Below, one piece after another: positions 18,294 to 26,890 of a stretch of 64,000 nt of DNA. A program made the position numbers and the translations under genes. Location: NCBI RefSeq assembly GCF_045348435.1, contig NZ_CP157484.1:5518001-5582000 (forward strand), read 5' to 3'. The notes beneath the pieces are model-generated. The model was not told the DNA's origin and made no database searches. It worked only from the letters and a program-made list of their open reading frames with translations. Each line of letters begins with the position of its first letter. The stretch's first letter is position 1. The DNA is from Alsobacter sp045348435 (GTDB lineage Bacteria > Pseudomonadota > Alphaproteobacteria > Rhizobiales > Beijerinckiaceae).

Positions 18294-18361
18294 CGCTCAC
18301 GCGGCGCCGCCCCGGCGCGCCGGCAGGCTTCGCCACCCCCTCGCTTCAGGACCATTCGCCC

Positions 18362-19069
18362 ATGATCTTCGACTCGGCGCTGAAGGCGTTGCGGCAGATC
18401 CTCTCGCCTCCGTTCCGCGCCATCCTGTGGAAATCGCTCGGCCTGACGGTGGCGCTGCTCGCCCTGATCTGGGCGGCGCTGACCAAGCTCATCTCCTATG
18501 GGCTGTCGAGCGCCGACATCCTCGCCCAATATCCCTGGATCGGAACCTATGCGGCGTTCCTGGCCGGCTTCGGGCTGGTGATCGGGCTCGGCTACCTGAT
18601 CCCCTCCGTGTCGATGCTGGTGGCCGGCTTCTTCCTCGACGACGTCGCCGAGAAGGTCGAGAGAAGCCATTACCTCGCCGACCCTCCGGGCCGGCCGCTC
18701 CCGGTCGCGACGGCGCTCTGGGAATCGCTGCGTTTCGCCGCGAGCGCGCTGCTGATCAATCTGGTGGCGCTGATCTTCCTCCTGATCCCGCCCTTCAACA
18801 TCGTCGCCTTCCTGGCCGCGAACGCCTATCTGCTGGGCCGGGAGTATTTCGCGCTGGCGGCGGGCCGTTTCCGGCCGATCGAGGAGGTCCGGGCCATGCG
18901 GTCGCGGCACTCCACCACGATCCTGCTGGCCGGCCTCGCCATCGCCGTGATGGTGGCGATCCCGTTCGTCAACCTGCTGACGCCGCTCTTCGGCGCAGCC
19001 CTGATGGTCCACGTCCACAAGCGGCTGACATTGCGCGAAGAGACCAGGCCGCTCCCGCCGCCCCGGTGA
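18362..19069 (+). CDS. EI24 domain (CysZ-like) membrane protein
   Basis: 235 residues. MIFDSALKALRQILSPPFRAILWKS is the typical N-terminus of the EI24/CysZ family, followed by four main hydrophobic segments (about 20-40, 65-90, 125-150, 185-205). Rhizobial members are annotated as EI24-domain or CysZ-like; a sulfate-transport role is known only for true CysZ and is not implied here. The start is the ATG after CGCC, with little ribosome site. Confidence 0.8.
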   Translation: MIFDSALKALRQILSPPFRAILWKSLGLTVALLALIWAALTKLISYGLSSADILAQYPWIGTYAAFLAGFGLVIGLGYLIPSVSMLVAGFFLDDVAEKVERSHYLADPPGRPLPVATALWESLRFAASALLINLVALIFLLIPPFNIVAFLAANAYLLGREYFALAAGRFRPIEEVRAMRSRHSTTILLAGLAIAVMVAIPFVNLLTPLFGAALMVHVHKRLTLREETRPLPPPR

Positions 19070-19084
19070 GGCAGCCCGGCGGGC

Positions 19085-20083
19085 TCAGGCGAACTTGCCG
19101 GCGTCGAACTGGCCGCGCGCCCGGAACCGATAGAGATAGGCCGGCACGACCGCCTCGATGATCTCGGGCGTCACGCCCATGGCCTCGAGGGTGCGGCCTT
19201 CCGCGATGGCGGCATCGCTGACGACATTGTCGACCTGGAGCAGGCGCACCTGGTCGCCCGTCAGCATCAGCGCGTCCGGCACGAGGCCGCCCGTGACCTT
19301 GTTGACGAACTCGGTCACGCCGGCCTGCACCCGGGCCGCCCCCACCGGCATGGAGACCAGCAGCCTGCGGCGGCCGGTGATGTCCAGCACGTACTGGATC
19401 AGCTGGCGGAAGGTCTTCACCTCGGGCCCGCCCAGCTCGTAGGTCACGCCGGTCCGAACGGTGGCGTCCATCACGCGGCAGATGGCCTCGGCCACGTCGC
19501 CCACGAAGACGGGCTGGAACCGCGTCTCGCCGCCCCCGATCAGCGGGATGACCGGAGACACGCGGGCGAGCGCCGCGAAGCGGTTGAAGAAGGAGTCTTC
19601 CGGCCCGAACACGATGGAGGGCCGCATCACGACGGCGCTCGGCACGGCCTCCATGGCGGCGGCTTCGCCGGCCGCCTTGGTCCGGGCGTAGGCCGAGTCG
19701 GAATCGGGGTCGGCGCCCAGCGCCGACATCTGGACGAAGCGGGTGATCCCCGCCTGCCTCGCCGCCTCGGCGACGGCGCGGGCGCCCTGCGCCTGCACGG
19801 CTTCGAAGGTCTGCGCTCCGCCGGGGTTGAGGATGCCGACGAGGTTCACGGCGGCGTCGGCGCCCTCGAGGGCGGCGGCGATGGAGGCCGGGTAACGGAC
19901 ATTCGCCTGGACGGGGTGGATCTGGCCGACGCGCCCGAGCGGCTGCAGGAACAGCGCCAGGTCGGGCCGGCGCACCGCGACCCGGATGCGGTAGCCGCGG
20001 CGGGCCAGCGCGCGCACGACATGCCGCCCGACGAAGCCGGACCCGCCGAAAACGGTGACGAGCTGGTTGGACGTCGGGATCAT
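19085..20083 (-). CDS. Complex I NDUFA9-family NAD(P)-binding protein (extended SDR)
   Basis: 332 residues. VTVFGGSGFVGRHVVRAL is the GxxGxxG nucleotide motif of atypical extended SDRs; GVTYELGGPEVKTFRQL and a hydrophobic C-terminal region are typical of the bacterial relatives of mitochondrial NDUFA9. The YxxxK of classical SDRs is replaced by a YARTKAAGE-like segment. The family is linked to respiratory complex I or quinone biology; a direct role here is not shown. It follows the small membrane-protein gene at 20115-20480 by 31 nt, so the two form an operon. Confidence 0.85.
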   Translation of the reverse strand: MIPTSNQLVTVFGGSGFVGRHVVRALARRGYRIRVAVRRPDLALFLQPLGRVGQIHPVQANVRYPASIAAALEGADAAVNLVGILNPGGAQTFEAVQAQGARAVAEAARQAGITRFVQMSALGADPDSDSAYARTKAAGEAAAMEAVPSAVVMRPSIVFGPEDSFFNRFAALARVSPVIPLIGGGETRFQPVFVGDVAEAICRVMDATVRTGVTYELGGPEVKTFRQLIQYVLDITGRRRLLVSMPVGAARVQAGVTEFVNKVTGGLVPDALMLTGDQVRLLQVDNVVSDAAIAEGRTLEAMGVTPEIIEAVVPAYLYRFRARGQFDAGKFA

Positions 20084-20114
20084 GGAAGCCTCCTGCGTGT
20101 CAGGAGGCTCTTAT

Positions 20115-20480
20115 TCAATGCAGGTCGCGCTGTATAGAGGAAGAGCGCCGGGACCGCGTGGCCCGCACGCGAATCGGGACAAGCTTCTCGCGCCGGCCGC
20201 CGCCCGGGCCGTCGTCGTCGCCCGACGGGAGCGACATGATCGCTCCGCCCGCCACCAGGCTGCCGAAGGTGATCATGAACCCGCCCGCCAGCAGCGCGAA
20301 CGCGGCGGGGCCGTTCTCCGTCTCGGTCATCAGGTGGCGAAGGCCATGCGCGTCGAACCAGACCAGCGCGATCGCGAAAGCCAGCCCGAGCAGCGAGCCC
20401 AGCCCCGCATGGGCCAGCACCAGCCGCAGCGCAGGATTGCGCTCGAAGATCGATTCGCTGCGTCCAGACTGTTTGCCCAT
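20115..20480 (-). CDS. Small two-helix membrane protein, unknown function
   Basis: 121 residues. Two hydrophobic segments are clear: LVLAHAGLGSLLGLAFAIAL (about 18-40) and FALLAGGFMITFGSLVAGGA (about 60-85). Between them is a short loop with HGLRHLMTETENG; the C-terminus is highly basic (Arg-rich). I do not recognise a named family; similar small proteins occur next to NDUFA9-like genes in Rhizobiales as far as I know. The ATG opens MGKQSGRSESIFERNPALR. Confidence 0.72.
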   Translation of the reverse strand: MGKQSGRSESIFERNPALRLVLAHAGLGSLLGLAFAIALVWFDAHGLRHLMTETENGPAAFALLAGGFMITFGSLVAGGAIMSLPSGDDDGPGGGRREKLVPIRVRATRSRRSSSIQRDLH

Positions 20481-20669
20481 CGCGTCGCCTTGCGCCTGGT
20501 GTCCTCGGTCCGGATCGAAACGCTGGGCTTCGACCCTTTTTCGTCCACCCTGAAGAGTGTGGTGCGCCCAATGTGGCCTGACAAGGGCGAAACCGCCGAT
20601 GCGACAGCCCACGCCTCCCCAACAGGCGCGCTTTTTCCCCCGCTGGTCGAAATTCCTCCGCCGCCGCCG

Positions 20670-20698
20670 TTGACAGCCCCGGGACGCCCCCGTAAGAA
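20670..20698 (+). promoter_or_regulatory. Sigma-70 type promoter of tRNA-Leu
   Basis: TTGACA at 20670-20675 and TAAGAA at 20693-20698 with the ideal 17-nt spacing. The mature tRNA begins 10 nt after the -10 element, so the 5' leader would be only a few nucleotides. Confidence 0.75.
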
Positions 20699-20707
20699 CC
20701 GCGCCGG

Positions 20708-20792
20708 GCCCAGGTGGCGGAATTGGTAGACGCGCTGGTTTCAGGTACCAGTGATGAAAGTCGTGGAGGTTCGAGTCCTCTCCTGGGCACCA
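20708..20792 (+). tRNA. tRNA-Leu (anticodon CAG)
   Basis: 85 nt including an encoded CCA. The acceptor stem GCCCAGG pairs with CCTGGGC; the D arm holds AATTGGTAGACGC, the anticodon stem CTGGT/ACCAG encloses TTCAGGT, giving anticodon CAG. A class II long variable arm (TGATGAAAGTCGTG) and the T arm GAGGTTCGAGTCCTC follow. It reads CUG codons, the dominant leucine codon in this GC-rich genome. Confidence 0.97.
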
Positions 20793-20837
20793 TCGCAGTC
20801 CTGCCATGCAGGCGCGATGGAGCCGGATCCGCCGAAA

Positions 20838-20866
20838 AGAGCCGCCTCCGGGCGGCTTTTTCTTTG
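20838..20866 (+). terminator. Rho-independent terminator after tRNA-Leu
   Basis: AGCCGCC (20840-20846), loop TCCG, GGCGGCT (20851-20857), followed by a run of Ts to about 20864 and preceded by AAAAG. This is the clearest intrinsic terminator of the window. Confidence 0.9.
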
Positions 20867-20928
20867 GCCCGAGCCGGCCGCCGGCGTCCTTCGGAACGCG
20901 CCCGCCGCAGCCGGCTTCGCCGCTTCCA

Positions 20929-20954
20929 GGAACGATCGATGCGCCTGCGCCGTT
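20929..20954 (+). promoter_or_regulatory. EcfG-type general stress promoter
   Basis: GGAAC (20929-20933), 17 nt, CGTT (20951-20954): an exact match to the known consensus GGAAC-N16/17-CGTT of alphaproteobacterial EcfG sigma factors. The expected transcript start near 20960 would leave about 20 nt of leader carrying the ribosome site of the microprotein. Confidence 0.7.
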
Positions 20955-20981
20955 GAAGGTGGGATTCAACGGAGGCACGAC

Positions 20982-21056
20982 ATGAACAGCGTCATCTATC
21001 TCGTGGGTCTTGTGGTGGTGGTCATCGCGGTGCTGTCGTTCTTCGGCCTGCGCTGA
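20982..21056 (+). CDS. 24-residue single-span membrane microprotein
   Basis: 24 residues: a start Met-Asn-Ser, a hydrophobic helix of Ile, Val and Leu (about 4-20), then the end SFFGLR. It fits one inner-membrane span with almost no soluble part. The ribosome site GGAGG lies 7 nt before the ATG. Upstream is an EcfG promoter match, so the protein is probably part of the general stress response. The function is unknown. The combination of ideal ribosome site, promoter and clean membrane helix argues that this tiny frame is real. Confidence 0.72.
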   Translation: MNSVIYLVGLVVVVIAVLSFFGLR

Positions 21057-21185
21057 GGAACGCCGGCCCCGGGGTGGCCCCGCCTGCGGGACGTTGCGAC
21101 AAAGCGGTGGTTCCGGACGGCCGAACCGTGGTAACGCGCTGGGCGAAACCCCAGCGCGGCCATCGGCCGACCCGGAACCGCCCGC

Positions 21186-21800
21186 ATGACCATTCGCCTG
21201 CACAAGGGTGACCTGCCCGACGGCGCCTCCTTCGGCTCCGTGGTGGCCATCGACACCGAGACCCTCGGCCTCAATCCGCTGCGCGACCGGCTGTGCCTCG
21301 TGCAGCTTTCCTCCGGCGACGGCGACGCCGACCTCGTCCAGATCGCGGCGGGCCAGACCAGCGCCCCCAATCTGCAGCGCCTGCTGGGCGATCCCGCAGT
21401 GGTCAAGCTGTTCCACTTCGCCCGGTTTGACCTCGCCGTCCTGTTCCACACCTTCGGGGTGATGCCCGGCCCTGTCTACTGCACCAAGATCGTCTCCAAG
21501 CTGGTCCGCACCTACACCGACAGGCACGGCCTGAAGGACCTGGTGCGCGAGCTCCTCGGCTTCGAGATCTCCAAGCAGCAGCAGTCGTCCGATTGGGGCG
21601 CGGCGACGCTGTCGGACGCGCAGCAGTCCTATGCGGCGTCGGACGTGCTCCATCTGCACGCCATGAAGCAGAAGCTGGACGCCATGCTGGCCCGGGAGGG
21701 GCGCGCCGACCTCGCCCAGGCGGCCTTCGAGTTCCTGCCCACTCGCGCCAGGCTCGACCTGCTGGGCTGGTCGGAGACGGACATCTTCGCCCACGCCTGA
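21186..21800 (+). CDS. Ribonuclease D-type 3'-5' exonuclease
   Basis: 204 residues, exonuclease domain only; E. coli RNase D (375) has extra HRDC domains that are absent here. DEDDy residues are visible: AIDTETLGL (Asp, Glu), FARFDLAVLF (Asp), and YAASDVLHLHAM (Tyr, Asp). It trims 3' ends of tRNA and other RNAs. It stands 129 nt after the microprotein gene and 212 nt before lptC; it may have its own promoter. Confidence 0.9.
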   Translation: MTIRLHKGDLPDGASFGSVVAIDTETLGLNPLRDRLCLVQLSSGDGDADLVQIAAGQTSAPNLQRLLGDPAVVKLFHFARFDLAVLFHTFGVMPGPVYCTKIVSKLVRTYTDRHGLKDLVRELLGFEISKQQQSSDWGAATLSDAQQSYAASDVLHLHAMKQKLDAMLAREGRADLAQAAFEFLPTRARLDLLGWSETDIFAHA

Positions 21801-22012
21801 CCGGCCCGCTCGCGCGGCCGAGGGCCCGATCGCCGCACCGCCCTGGCGGCATCGGGCGCCACGCTCCACATAGGGTCGCGAGACGGCGCGTTCCGACCCA
21901 GAAAAACCCGCCCAAAAATCCCGCGCGCCATCATCGATCTGAGGTTGTATGAAGGTCCGCGAGCGCGGCAGGGTTCAGACCCACGCCCGGGCCGCAGGAG
22001 ACCAGGACGCCC

Positions 22013-22699
22013 ATGGCCAGCGGAAGCACCCGTTTCGGCGAGCAGAAGCCCGCGCCGCAAAAGCGGTACGCGGCCGCTGTGCGTCATTCGGGACGCGTGC
22101 GGCTGTTGCGCCGGGCGATCCCGATCGGGGCCGTCGTGGTCGTCATCGCGATCGCGTTCGTCGCCCTGGTGAAGCCCTTCCGGTCGCTGCCGCAGGGGCT
22201 CTCGGTGGGGCCGCTCAGCATCAGCGGCACCAAGGTCACCATGGAGCTGCCCAAACTGTCGGGCTTCAAGAAGGACAACCGACCTTATGAGGTGACGGCC
22301 CGCTGGGCCTCGTCGGACGTCAAGAACCCGAACGTCATCGAGCTCAAGGAGATCAAGGCGCGCATCGCCCTGCAGGATCGCGGCTTCGCCAATGTCGAGG
22401 CGCTGAACGGCGTCTACAACTCGCAGGCGGAAGCGATCCAGCTCAAGGACGACGTCCGGGTGAAGACGGACTCCGGCTACGACGTCACGATGCGGTCCGC
22501 CGACATCGACTTCAAGTCCGGCGCGGTGAACTCGCCCGAGCCGATCGAGGTGATTTTCTCGGGCGGAAAAATCAACGCTGACGCGCTCGAAATGCTCGAC
22601 AACGGCCAGCGGGTGATCTTCAAAGGGCGCGTCCATACGCTGATGCTCGCCGACACGGCCGACAAGTCCGCCGGTCAGGCCAAGGGAACGTCGCCATGA
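22013..22699 (+). CDS. lptC: LPS export protein LptC
   Basis: 228 residues. A basic N-terminus (about 1-35) precedes one membrane span (AIPIGAVVVVIAIAFVALV, about 38-56); the rest is periplasmic, in the LptC/OstA-like beta fold (KDNRPYEVTARWA, IELKEIKARIALQD). LptC links the LptBFG transporter to the LptA bridge for lipopolysaccharide. Its stop overlaps the lptA start by 4 nt. The ribosome site AGGAG lies rather far (13 nt) upstream. Confidence 0.9.
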   Translation: MASGSTRFGEQKPAPQKRYAAAVRHSGRVRLLRRAIPIGAVVVVIAIAFVALVKPFRSLPQGLSVGPLSISGTKVTMELPKLSGFKKDNRPYEVTARWASSDVKNPNVIELKEIKARIALQDRGFANVEALNGVYNSQAEAIQLKDDVRVKTDSGYDVTMRSADIDFKSGAVNSPEPIEVIFSGGKINADALEMLDNGQRVIFKGRVHTLMLADTADKSAGQAKGTSP

Positions 22700-23361
22700 A
22701 CCCCGTCACGCTCCACCGCTCCCTCGGCCCGGCGCTCGCGCTGGCGATGGCCGTCGCCCTGGCGGCCGGCCCCTCCGCCGCCTGGGCGCAGCAGCCCAAG
22801 AAGAGCGCCGGACTGCCGGGCTTCGGCACCAATTCCAAGGAGCCGATCAAGATCGACGCGGACCGGCTCGAAGTGTTCAACAAGGAGCAGCGCGCGGTCT
22901 ACACGGGCAACGTCGTCGCCATCCAGGGCGACACCACGATCAAGTGCCCCACCATGATCGTCTATTTCGAACGCCAGAACCGCAACGGCGCGGCAGGCGC
23001 GGCCGCGACGGCCGGCGCCGGCGCCCAGCCCGCCGCGGCCCCGGCCAACGCCGAGGGCGAGCAGGAGGGCGGCACCTCCCTGAAACGGGTCGAGGCCAAG
23101 GGCGGCGTCACCGTGATCAGCAAGGACCAGATCGCCACCGGCAATGAGGGCGTGTTCGATCGCGGCTCCAACCGCATCATCCTCACCGGCAACGTCGCGC
23201 TCAGCCAGGGCGAGAACGTCACAAAGGGCGACAAGCTCGTCTACAACACCGAGAGCGGCGTCGCCGTCGTGGAGGGCGGACGCGTCAAGGGCTTCTTCGT
23301 TCCGGGCTCCGACGAACCCGGCGACGTGAAGAAGAAGCCCGCAGCCAAGCCCAAGTCCTGA
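22696..23361 (+). CDS. lptA: LPS export periplasmic protein LptA
   Basis: 221 residues. Signal peptide (SLGPALALAMAVALAAGPSA, cleaved after AWA), then the OstA/LptA repeat pattern: IDADRLEVFNKEQRAVYTGNV, GVTVISKDQIATGNEG, NRIILTGNVALSQGENV, GDKLVYNTESGVAVVEGG. It bridges inner and outer membrane for LPS transit. An Ala/Gly-rich low-complexity insert of about 30 residues (near 97-130) splits the first repeats. The C-terminus is Lys/Pro rich. Overlaps lptC; lptB follows after 61 nt. Confidence 0.92.
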   Translation: MNPVTLHRSLGPALALAMAVALAAGPSAAWAQQPKKSAGLPGFGTNSKEPIKIDADRLEVFNKEQRAVYTGNVVAIQGDTTIKCPTMIVYFERQNRNGAAGAAATAGAGAQPAAAPANAEGEQEGGTSLKRVEAKGGVTVISKDQIATGNEGVFDRGSNRIILTGNVALSQGENVTKGDKLVYNTESGVAVVEGGRVKGFFVPGSDEPGDVKKKPAAKPKS

Positions 23362-23422
23362 CGCCGCGCGCCCCCGAACCCGAGCGCCGGCCTGCGCGCC
23401 GCGCCGTCCCCGGATCCCGATC

Positions 23423-24286
23423 GTGAACCTTCTCGACCGCCAGCGCCCCGAGCATGCTCCCACGCCCGACCAAAGCGCGCCCGACGGCGTGCGCCCGGCC
23501 GGGGGCGGGGCGGAGCACGGTCCGGCGCAACGCGGCGGCCCCGACGGCGGCGACGAGGGAGGCCCCGGCGTCCTTGTGGTGCGCGGCCTCGCCAAGAGCT
23601 ATCGCGGTCGCGCCGTCGTGCAGGATGCGGGCCTTACGGTCCGGCACGGCGAGGCCGTCGGCCTGCTCGGCCCGAACGGCGCCGGCAAGACCACCATCTT
23701 CTACATGATCACCGGGCTGGTGCAGGCCGACCGCGGCCGCATCTCGCTCGACGGCCACGACATCACGTCGCTGCCGATGTATCGCCGCGCCCGCCTGGGC
23801 ATCGGCTACCTGCCGCAGGAAGCGTCGATCTTCCGCGGCCTCAACGTCGAGGACAACATCCGCGCCGTGCTGGAGGTCGTGGAGCCCAACCGCGCGAAGC
23901 GCGAGGAGGATCTCGATTCGCTCCTCGAGGAGTTCGACATCAAGCGCCTGCGCAAGTCGCCCTCCATCGCGCTCTCGGGCGGCGAGCGGCGCCGGTGCGA
24001 GATCGCCCGCGCGCTGGCGGGCCGCCCCTCCTTCATGCTGCTGGACGAGCCTTTCGCCGGCATCGATCCCATCGCGGTCGGCGACATCCAGGCGCTGGTC
24101 CGCCATCTCACCGGCCGCGGCATCGGCGTGCTGATCACCGACCATAATGTCCGCGAGACGCTGGGCCTCATCGACCGCGCCTACATCATCCATTCCGGAC
24201 GGGTGCTGATGGAAGGCTCGCCGGACGAGATCATCTCCAGCGAAGAGGTCCGCCGCCTCTATCTGGGCGAGGACTTCCGCCTCTGA
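23423..24286 (+). CDS. lptB: LPS export ABC transporter ATP-binding protein LptB
   Basis: 287 residues, about 45 more than E. coli LptB (241) because of a Pro/Gly-rich N-terminal tail of about 50 residues ahead of VLVVRGLAKSY. Walker A GPNGAGKTT (about 83-91), signature LSGGERRR (about 182), Walker B FMLLDEPFAGID and H-loop ITDHNVRETL are intact. It powers LPS extraction at the inner membrane with LptFG. The GTG at 23423 (translated as Met) is the first start of the open frame; an internal start nearer the ABC domain cannot be excluded, but the frame keeps coding-like composition. Confidence 0.9.
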   Translation: MNLLDRQRPEHAPTPDQSAPDGVRPAGGGAEHGPAQRGGPDGGDEGGPGVLVVRGLAKSYRGRAVVQDAGLTVRHGEAVGLLGPNGAGKTTIFYMITGLVQADRGRISLDGHDITSLPMYRRARLGIGYLPQEASIFRGLNVEDNIRAVLEVVEPNRAKREEDLDSLLEEFDIKRLRKSPSIALSGGERRRCEIARALAGRPSFMLLDEPFAGIDPIAVGDIQALVRHLTGRGIGVLITDHNVRETLGLIDRAYIIHSGRVLMEGSPDEIISSEEVRRLYLGEDFRL

Positions 24287-24372
24287 GCAGGCGCGCGACC
24301 CTGCATCGGACGAGGCGGGACCCCACAAGTCGCAAATCATTAAACACGCATGGTCATGGCCGAAGCGACCCT

Positions 24373-24402
24373 TTGACCCGCGGGAGCGAAGCGCGCTAAA
24401 TA
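24373..24402 (+). promoter_or_regulatory. Candidate promoter of rpoN
   Basis: TTGACC (24373-24378), 18 nt, TAAATA (24397-24402), 61 nt before the rpoN start. The -35 is good and the -10 only fair. It suggests rpoN is not solely transcribed from lpt promoters. Confidence 0.35.
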
Positions 24403-24463
24403 GCCCAGCAAAATTCGTGCCGCCAGTTTCGACAAGGCGGTCGATGCGTGGGGCATTGCATCG

Positions 24464-26065
24464 ATGAGGTTCTCGCAGCGACTGGAGCTGCGCCAGGGGC
24501 AATCCCTGGTCATGACGCCGCAGCTTCTGCAGGCGATCAAACTGCTTCAGTTCTCCAGCATCGAACTCGTCAACTATGTCGAGCAGGAGCTGGAGCGCAA
24601 CCCGCTGCTGGAGCGGGCGGACGAGCCCGACGGACCCGCGGCGCTCGACGATGCGGCGGCCCGCAGCGCGCCCGAGGTGCAAGACCGCGACTTTCAGGAC
24701 CGCGAAGGCGACGCCGGAGAGCGGGACTGGCCGACGGCCGAACTCGCGCCCGAGCGCGGCGAGATCGAGGACCGTCACGACGCCAATCTCGAGAACGTCT
24801 TTCCGGATGACAAGCCAGGCTCCCCCGCCGAGGAGCGGGCCGGCGCCGGCGAGGCCGGGGACGGGCTCGGCCTGTCCTCCACGAATTGGAGCGGGGTGGG
24901 AGGCGGCGGCCGGGACGGCGGCGGCGACGAGGTCAATCTTGAAGCCTTCGTGGCGGCCGAGATCTCGCTGCACGACCGGCTGATCGAGCAGCTGCAGGTC
25001 GCCACCGAGGACCCGGGCGAGCGCATGATCGGCCTGGCGCTGATCGATCTGGTCGAGGAATCGGGCTACATCGTCGAGCCGCTCGAGCCCGTGGCCGAGC
25101 GCCTCGGCGTGTCGATGGCGAAGGTCGAGCAGGTGCTCGCCATCCTGCACGGCTTCGAGCCGACCGGCGTCGGCGCGCGCTCCCTGGCCGAGTGCCTGCG
25201 CATCCAGCTCCAGGACGCCGACCGGTTCGACCCGGCCATGCAGGCGCTGGTCGACCATCTCGACCTCCTGGCCAAGCGGGACTTCTCGACCCTGAAGCGC
25301 ATCTGCGGCGTCGACGACGAGGATCTCGGCGACATGGTCGCGGAGGTTCGCAGGCTCGACCCCAAGCCCGGCCTGCGCTACGGCGGCGGCCCCATCCAGC
25401 CCATCGTGCCGGACGTTCATGTGCGCACCGCGTCGGACGGCGGCTGGGTCGTGGAGCTGAATTCGGACGTGCTGCCGCGCGTCCTGGTCAACCAGTCCTA
25501 CCTGGCGAAGGTGTCCGGGGCGGCGAGGTCCGACACGGACAAGACCTACCTGACCGATTGCCTGCAGACCGCCAACTGGCTGACGCGCAGCCTCGAACAG
25601 CGCGCCCGCACCATCCTGAAGGTCGCGACCGAGATCGTCCGACAGCAGGACGCCTTCCTGACGCTGGGCGTCCAGCACTTGCGCCCGCTCAACCTGCGCA
25701 CCGTCGCCGACGCCATCGGCATGCACGAATCGACGGTGTCGCGCGTGACCTCCAACAAGTATGTCGCGACCCCGCGCGGCATCTTCGAGATGAAATACTT
25801 TTTCACCGCGTCCATCGCGGCGACCCGGGGCGGCGAGGCGCACTCGGCCGAGGCCGTCCGATTCCGGATCAAGCAGATGATCGACGCGGAGCGCCCGAGC
25901 GACGTGTTGTCCGACGACGCCATCGTCCAGAAGTTGCGGGATTCGGGCATCGACATCGCTCGCCGCACTGTCGCCAAGTATCGGGAAGGTCTCAGGATTC
26001 CGTCTTCGGTCGAACGCCGGCGCGAGAAGATGGCCTTGACGGCCGCCGCGTCCGCCAGAGGATAG
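24464..26065 (+). CDS. rpoN: RNA polymerase sigma-54 factor
   Basis: 533 residues. The Gln/Leu-rich activator-contact region I is at the N-terminus (MRFSQRLELRQGQSLVMTPQ). An acidic, variable region II follows (about 45-150). Core-binding and DNA-binding domains come next, with HESTVSRVTSNKYVATPRG (the helix-turn-helix) and the C-terminal RpoN box ARRTVAKYRE (about 500). It directs enhancer-dependent transcription, typically nitrogen metabolism and others. It follows lptB by 177 nt; hpf and ptsN come after, the classic rpoN neighbourhood. Confidence 0.96.
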   Translation: MRFSQRLELRQGQSLVMTPQLLQAIKLLQFSSIELVNYVEQELERNPLLERADEPDGPAALDDAAARSAPEVQDRDFQDREGDAGERDWPTAELAPERGEIEDRHDANLENVFPDDKPGSPAEERAGAGEAGDGLGLSSTNWSGVGGGGRDGGGDEVNLEAFVAAEISLHDRLIEQLQVATEDPGERMIGLALIDLVEESGYIVEPLEPVAERLGVSMAKVEQVLAILHGFEPTGVGARSLAECLRIQLQDADRFDPAMQALVDHLDLLAKRDFSTLKRICGVDDEDLGDMVAEVRRLDPKPGLRYGGGPIQPIVPDVHVRTASDGGWVVELNSDVLPRVLVNQSYLAKVSGAARSDTDKTYLTDCLQTANWLTRSLEQRARTILKVATEIVRQQDAFLTLGVQHLRPLNLRTVADAIGMHESTVSRVTSNKYVATPRGIFEMKYFFTASIAATRGGEAHSAEAVRFRIKQMIDAERPSDVLSDDAIVQKLRDSGIDIARRTVAKYREGLRIPSSVERRREKMALTAAASARG

Positions 26066-26186
26066 GCTCGCGCGGCCGATTGACTTCCACAGGGGCCATC
26101 CTTACGTCTTTGCCACCAGGGAGACGGGTTCCGGCGGAACCGTCGAGCACGCCGCCGCCTCATAGAGCGGCTCGGAGAAAGCCCCA

Positions 26187-26768
26187 ATGGCATTGCGCGT
26201 CTCGGGTAAGAATCTGGACATCGGGGAAGCGTTGCGAGCCCAGGTGGTCGCCCGTGTGTCGGCCGCGATCTCCAAATATTTCGACGGCGGTTTTTCGGGC
26301 CACGTGATCGTCGAGCGCGAGGGCGCCGGCTTCCGCACCGATTGCACGCTGCATCTCGCCTCCGGCGTCACCCTGCAGGCGGAAGGCGCCGCGCACGACG
26401 CCTATGCGAGCTCCGACCAGGCCGCCGAGCGCATCGAAAAGCGGCTGCGCCGCTACAAGCGGCGGCTGAAGGACCGCGGCGCGGCCCAGGCCAATGGCCG
26501 CGAGGTCGAGATCCCGGCCTATGTGATTCAGGCCCCCGACGAGGCCGACGAGGATGAGGCGCCGCAGGATTTCCATCCGGTCGTCATCGCCGAGACGAAG
26601 AAGAACATGCGCACATTGTCGGTGAGCGAAGCGGTCATCGACCTCGACCTCACGGGCGCGCCCGTCATCGTCTTCCGCCACGCCGGAAGCAGCCGGGTGA
26701 ACATGGTGTACCGCCGATCCGACGGGAATATCGGATGGATCGATCCCCCGGTCCTGTCCGCCCAGTAG
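26187..26768 (+). CDS. hpf: Ribosome hibernation-promoting factor, long form
   Basis: 193 residues, the long (two-domain) type. The N-terminal S30AE domain opens MALRVSGKNLDIGEALRAQV; a charged linker (about 100-130) leads to the C-terminal dimerisation domain ending in VNMVYRRSDGNIGWIDPP. Long HPF joins two 70S ribosomes into 100S particles in resting cells. GGAG lies 9-12 nt before the ATG. It is 121 nt after rpoN. Confidence 0.94.
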   Translation: MALRVSGKNLDIGEALRAQVVARVSAAISKYFDGGFSGHVIVEREGAGFRTDCTLHLASGVTLQAEGAAHDAYASSDQAAERIEKRLRRYKRRLKDRGAAQANGREVEIPAYVIQAPDEADEDEAPQDFHPVVIAETKKNMRTLSVSEAVIDLDLTGAPVIVFRHAGSSRVNMVYRRSDGNIGWIDPPVLSAQ

Positions 26769-26890
26769 ATCGAATCGCGCGCCCCGCCCCGACGGTGGAA
26801 CGCGTCCCGGAACAAAGACTTGTTACTGATCCGGGTCGGCGGGGCCGGACCCGCGGGACCCTCACGAAGCAGCCGCCCGACGCAGAGCCC

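Noticed and set aside
20714..20956. Open frame over tRNA-Leu starting MAELVDALVSGTS
   Set aside because: This is the usual artefact of translating a tRNA-Leu gene; the tRNA explains the sequence.
23285..25843. Open frame of 852 codons on the minus strand across lptB and rpoN
   Set aside because: It lies antisense to two well-supported genes, has Arg/Asp/Gly-rich shadow composition and no recognisable domain.
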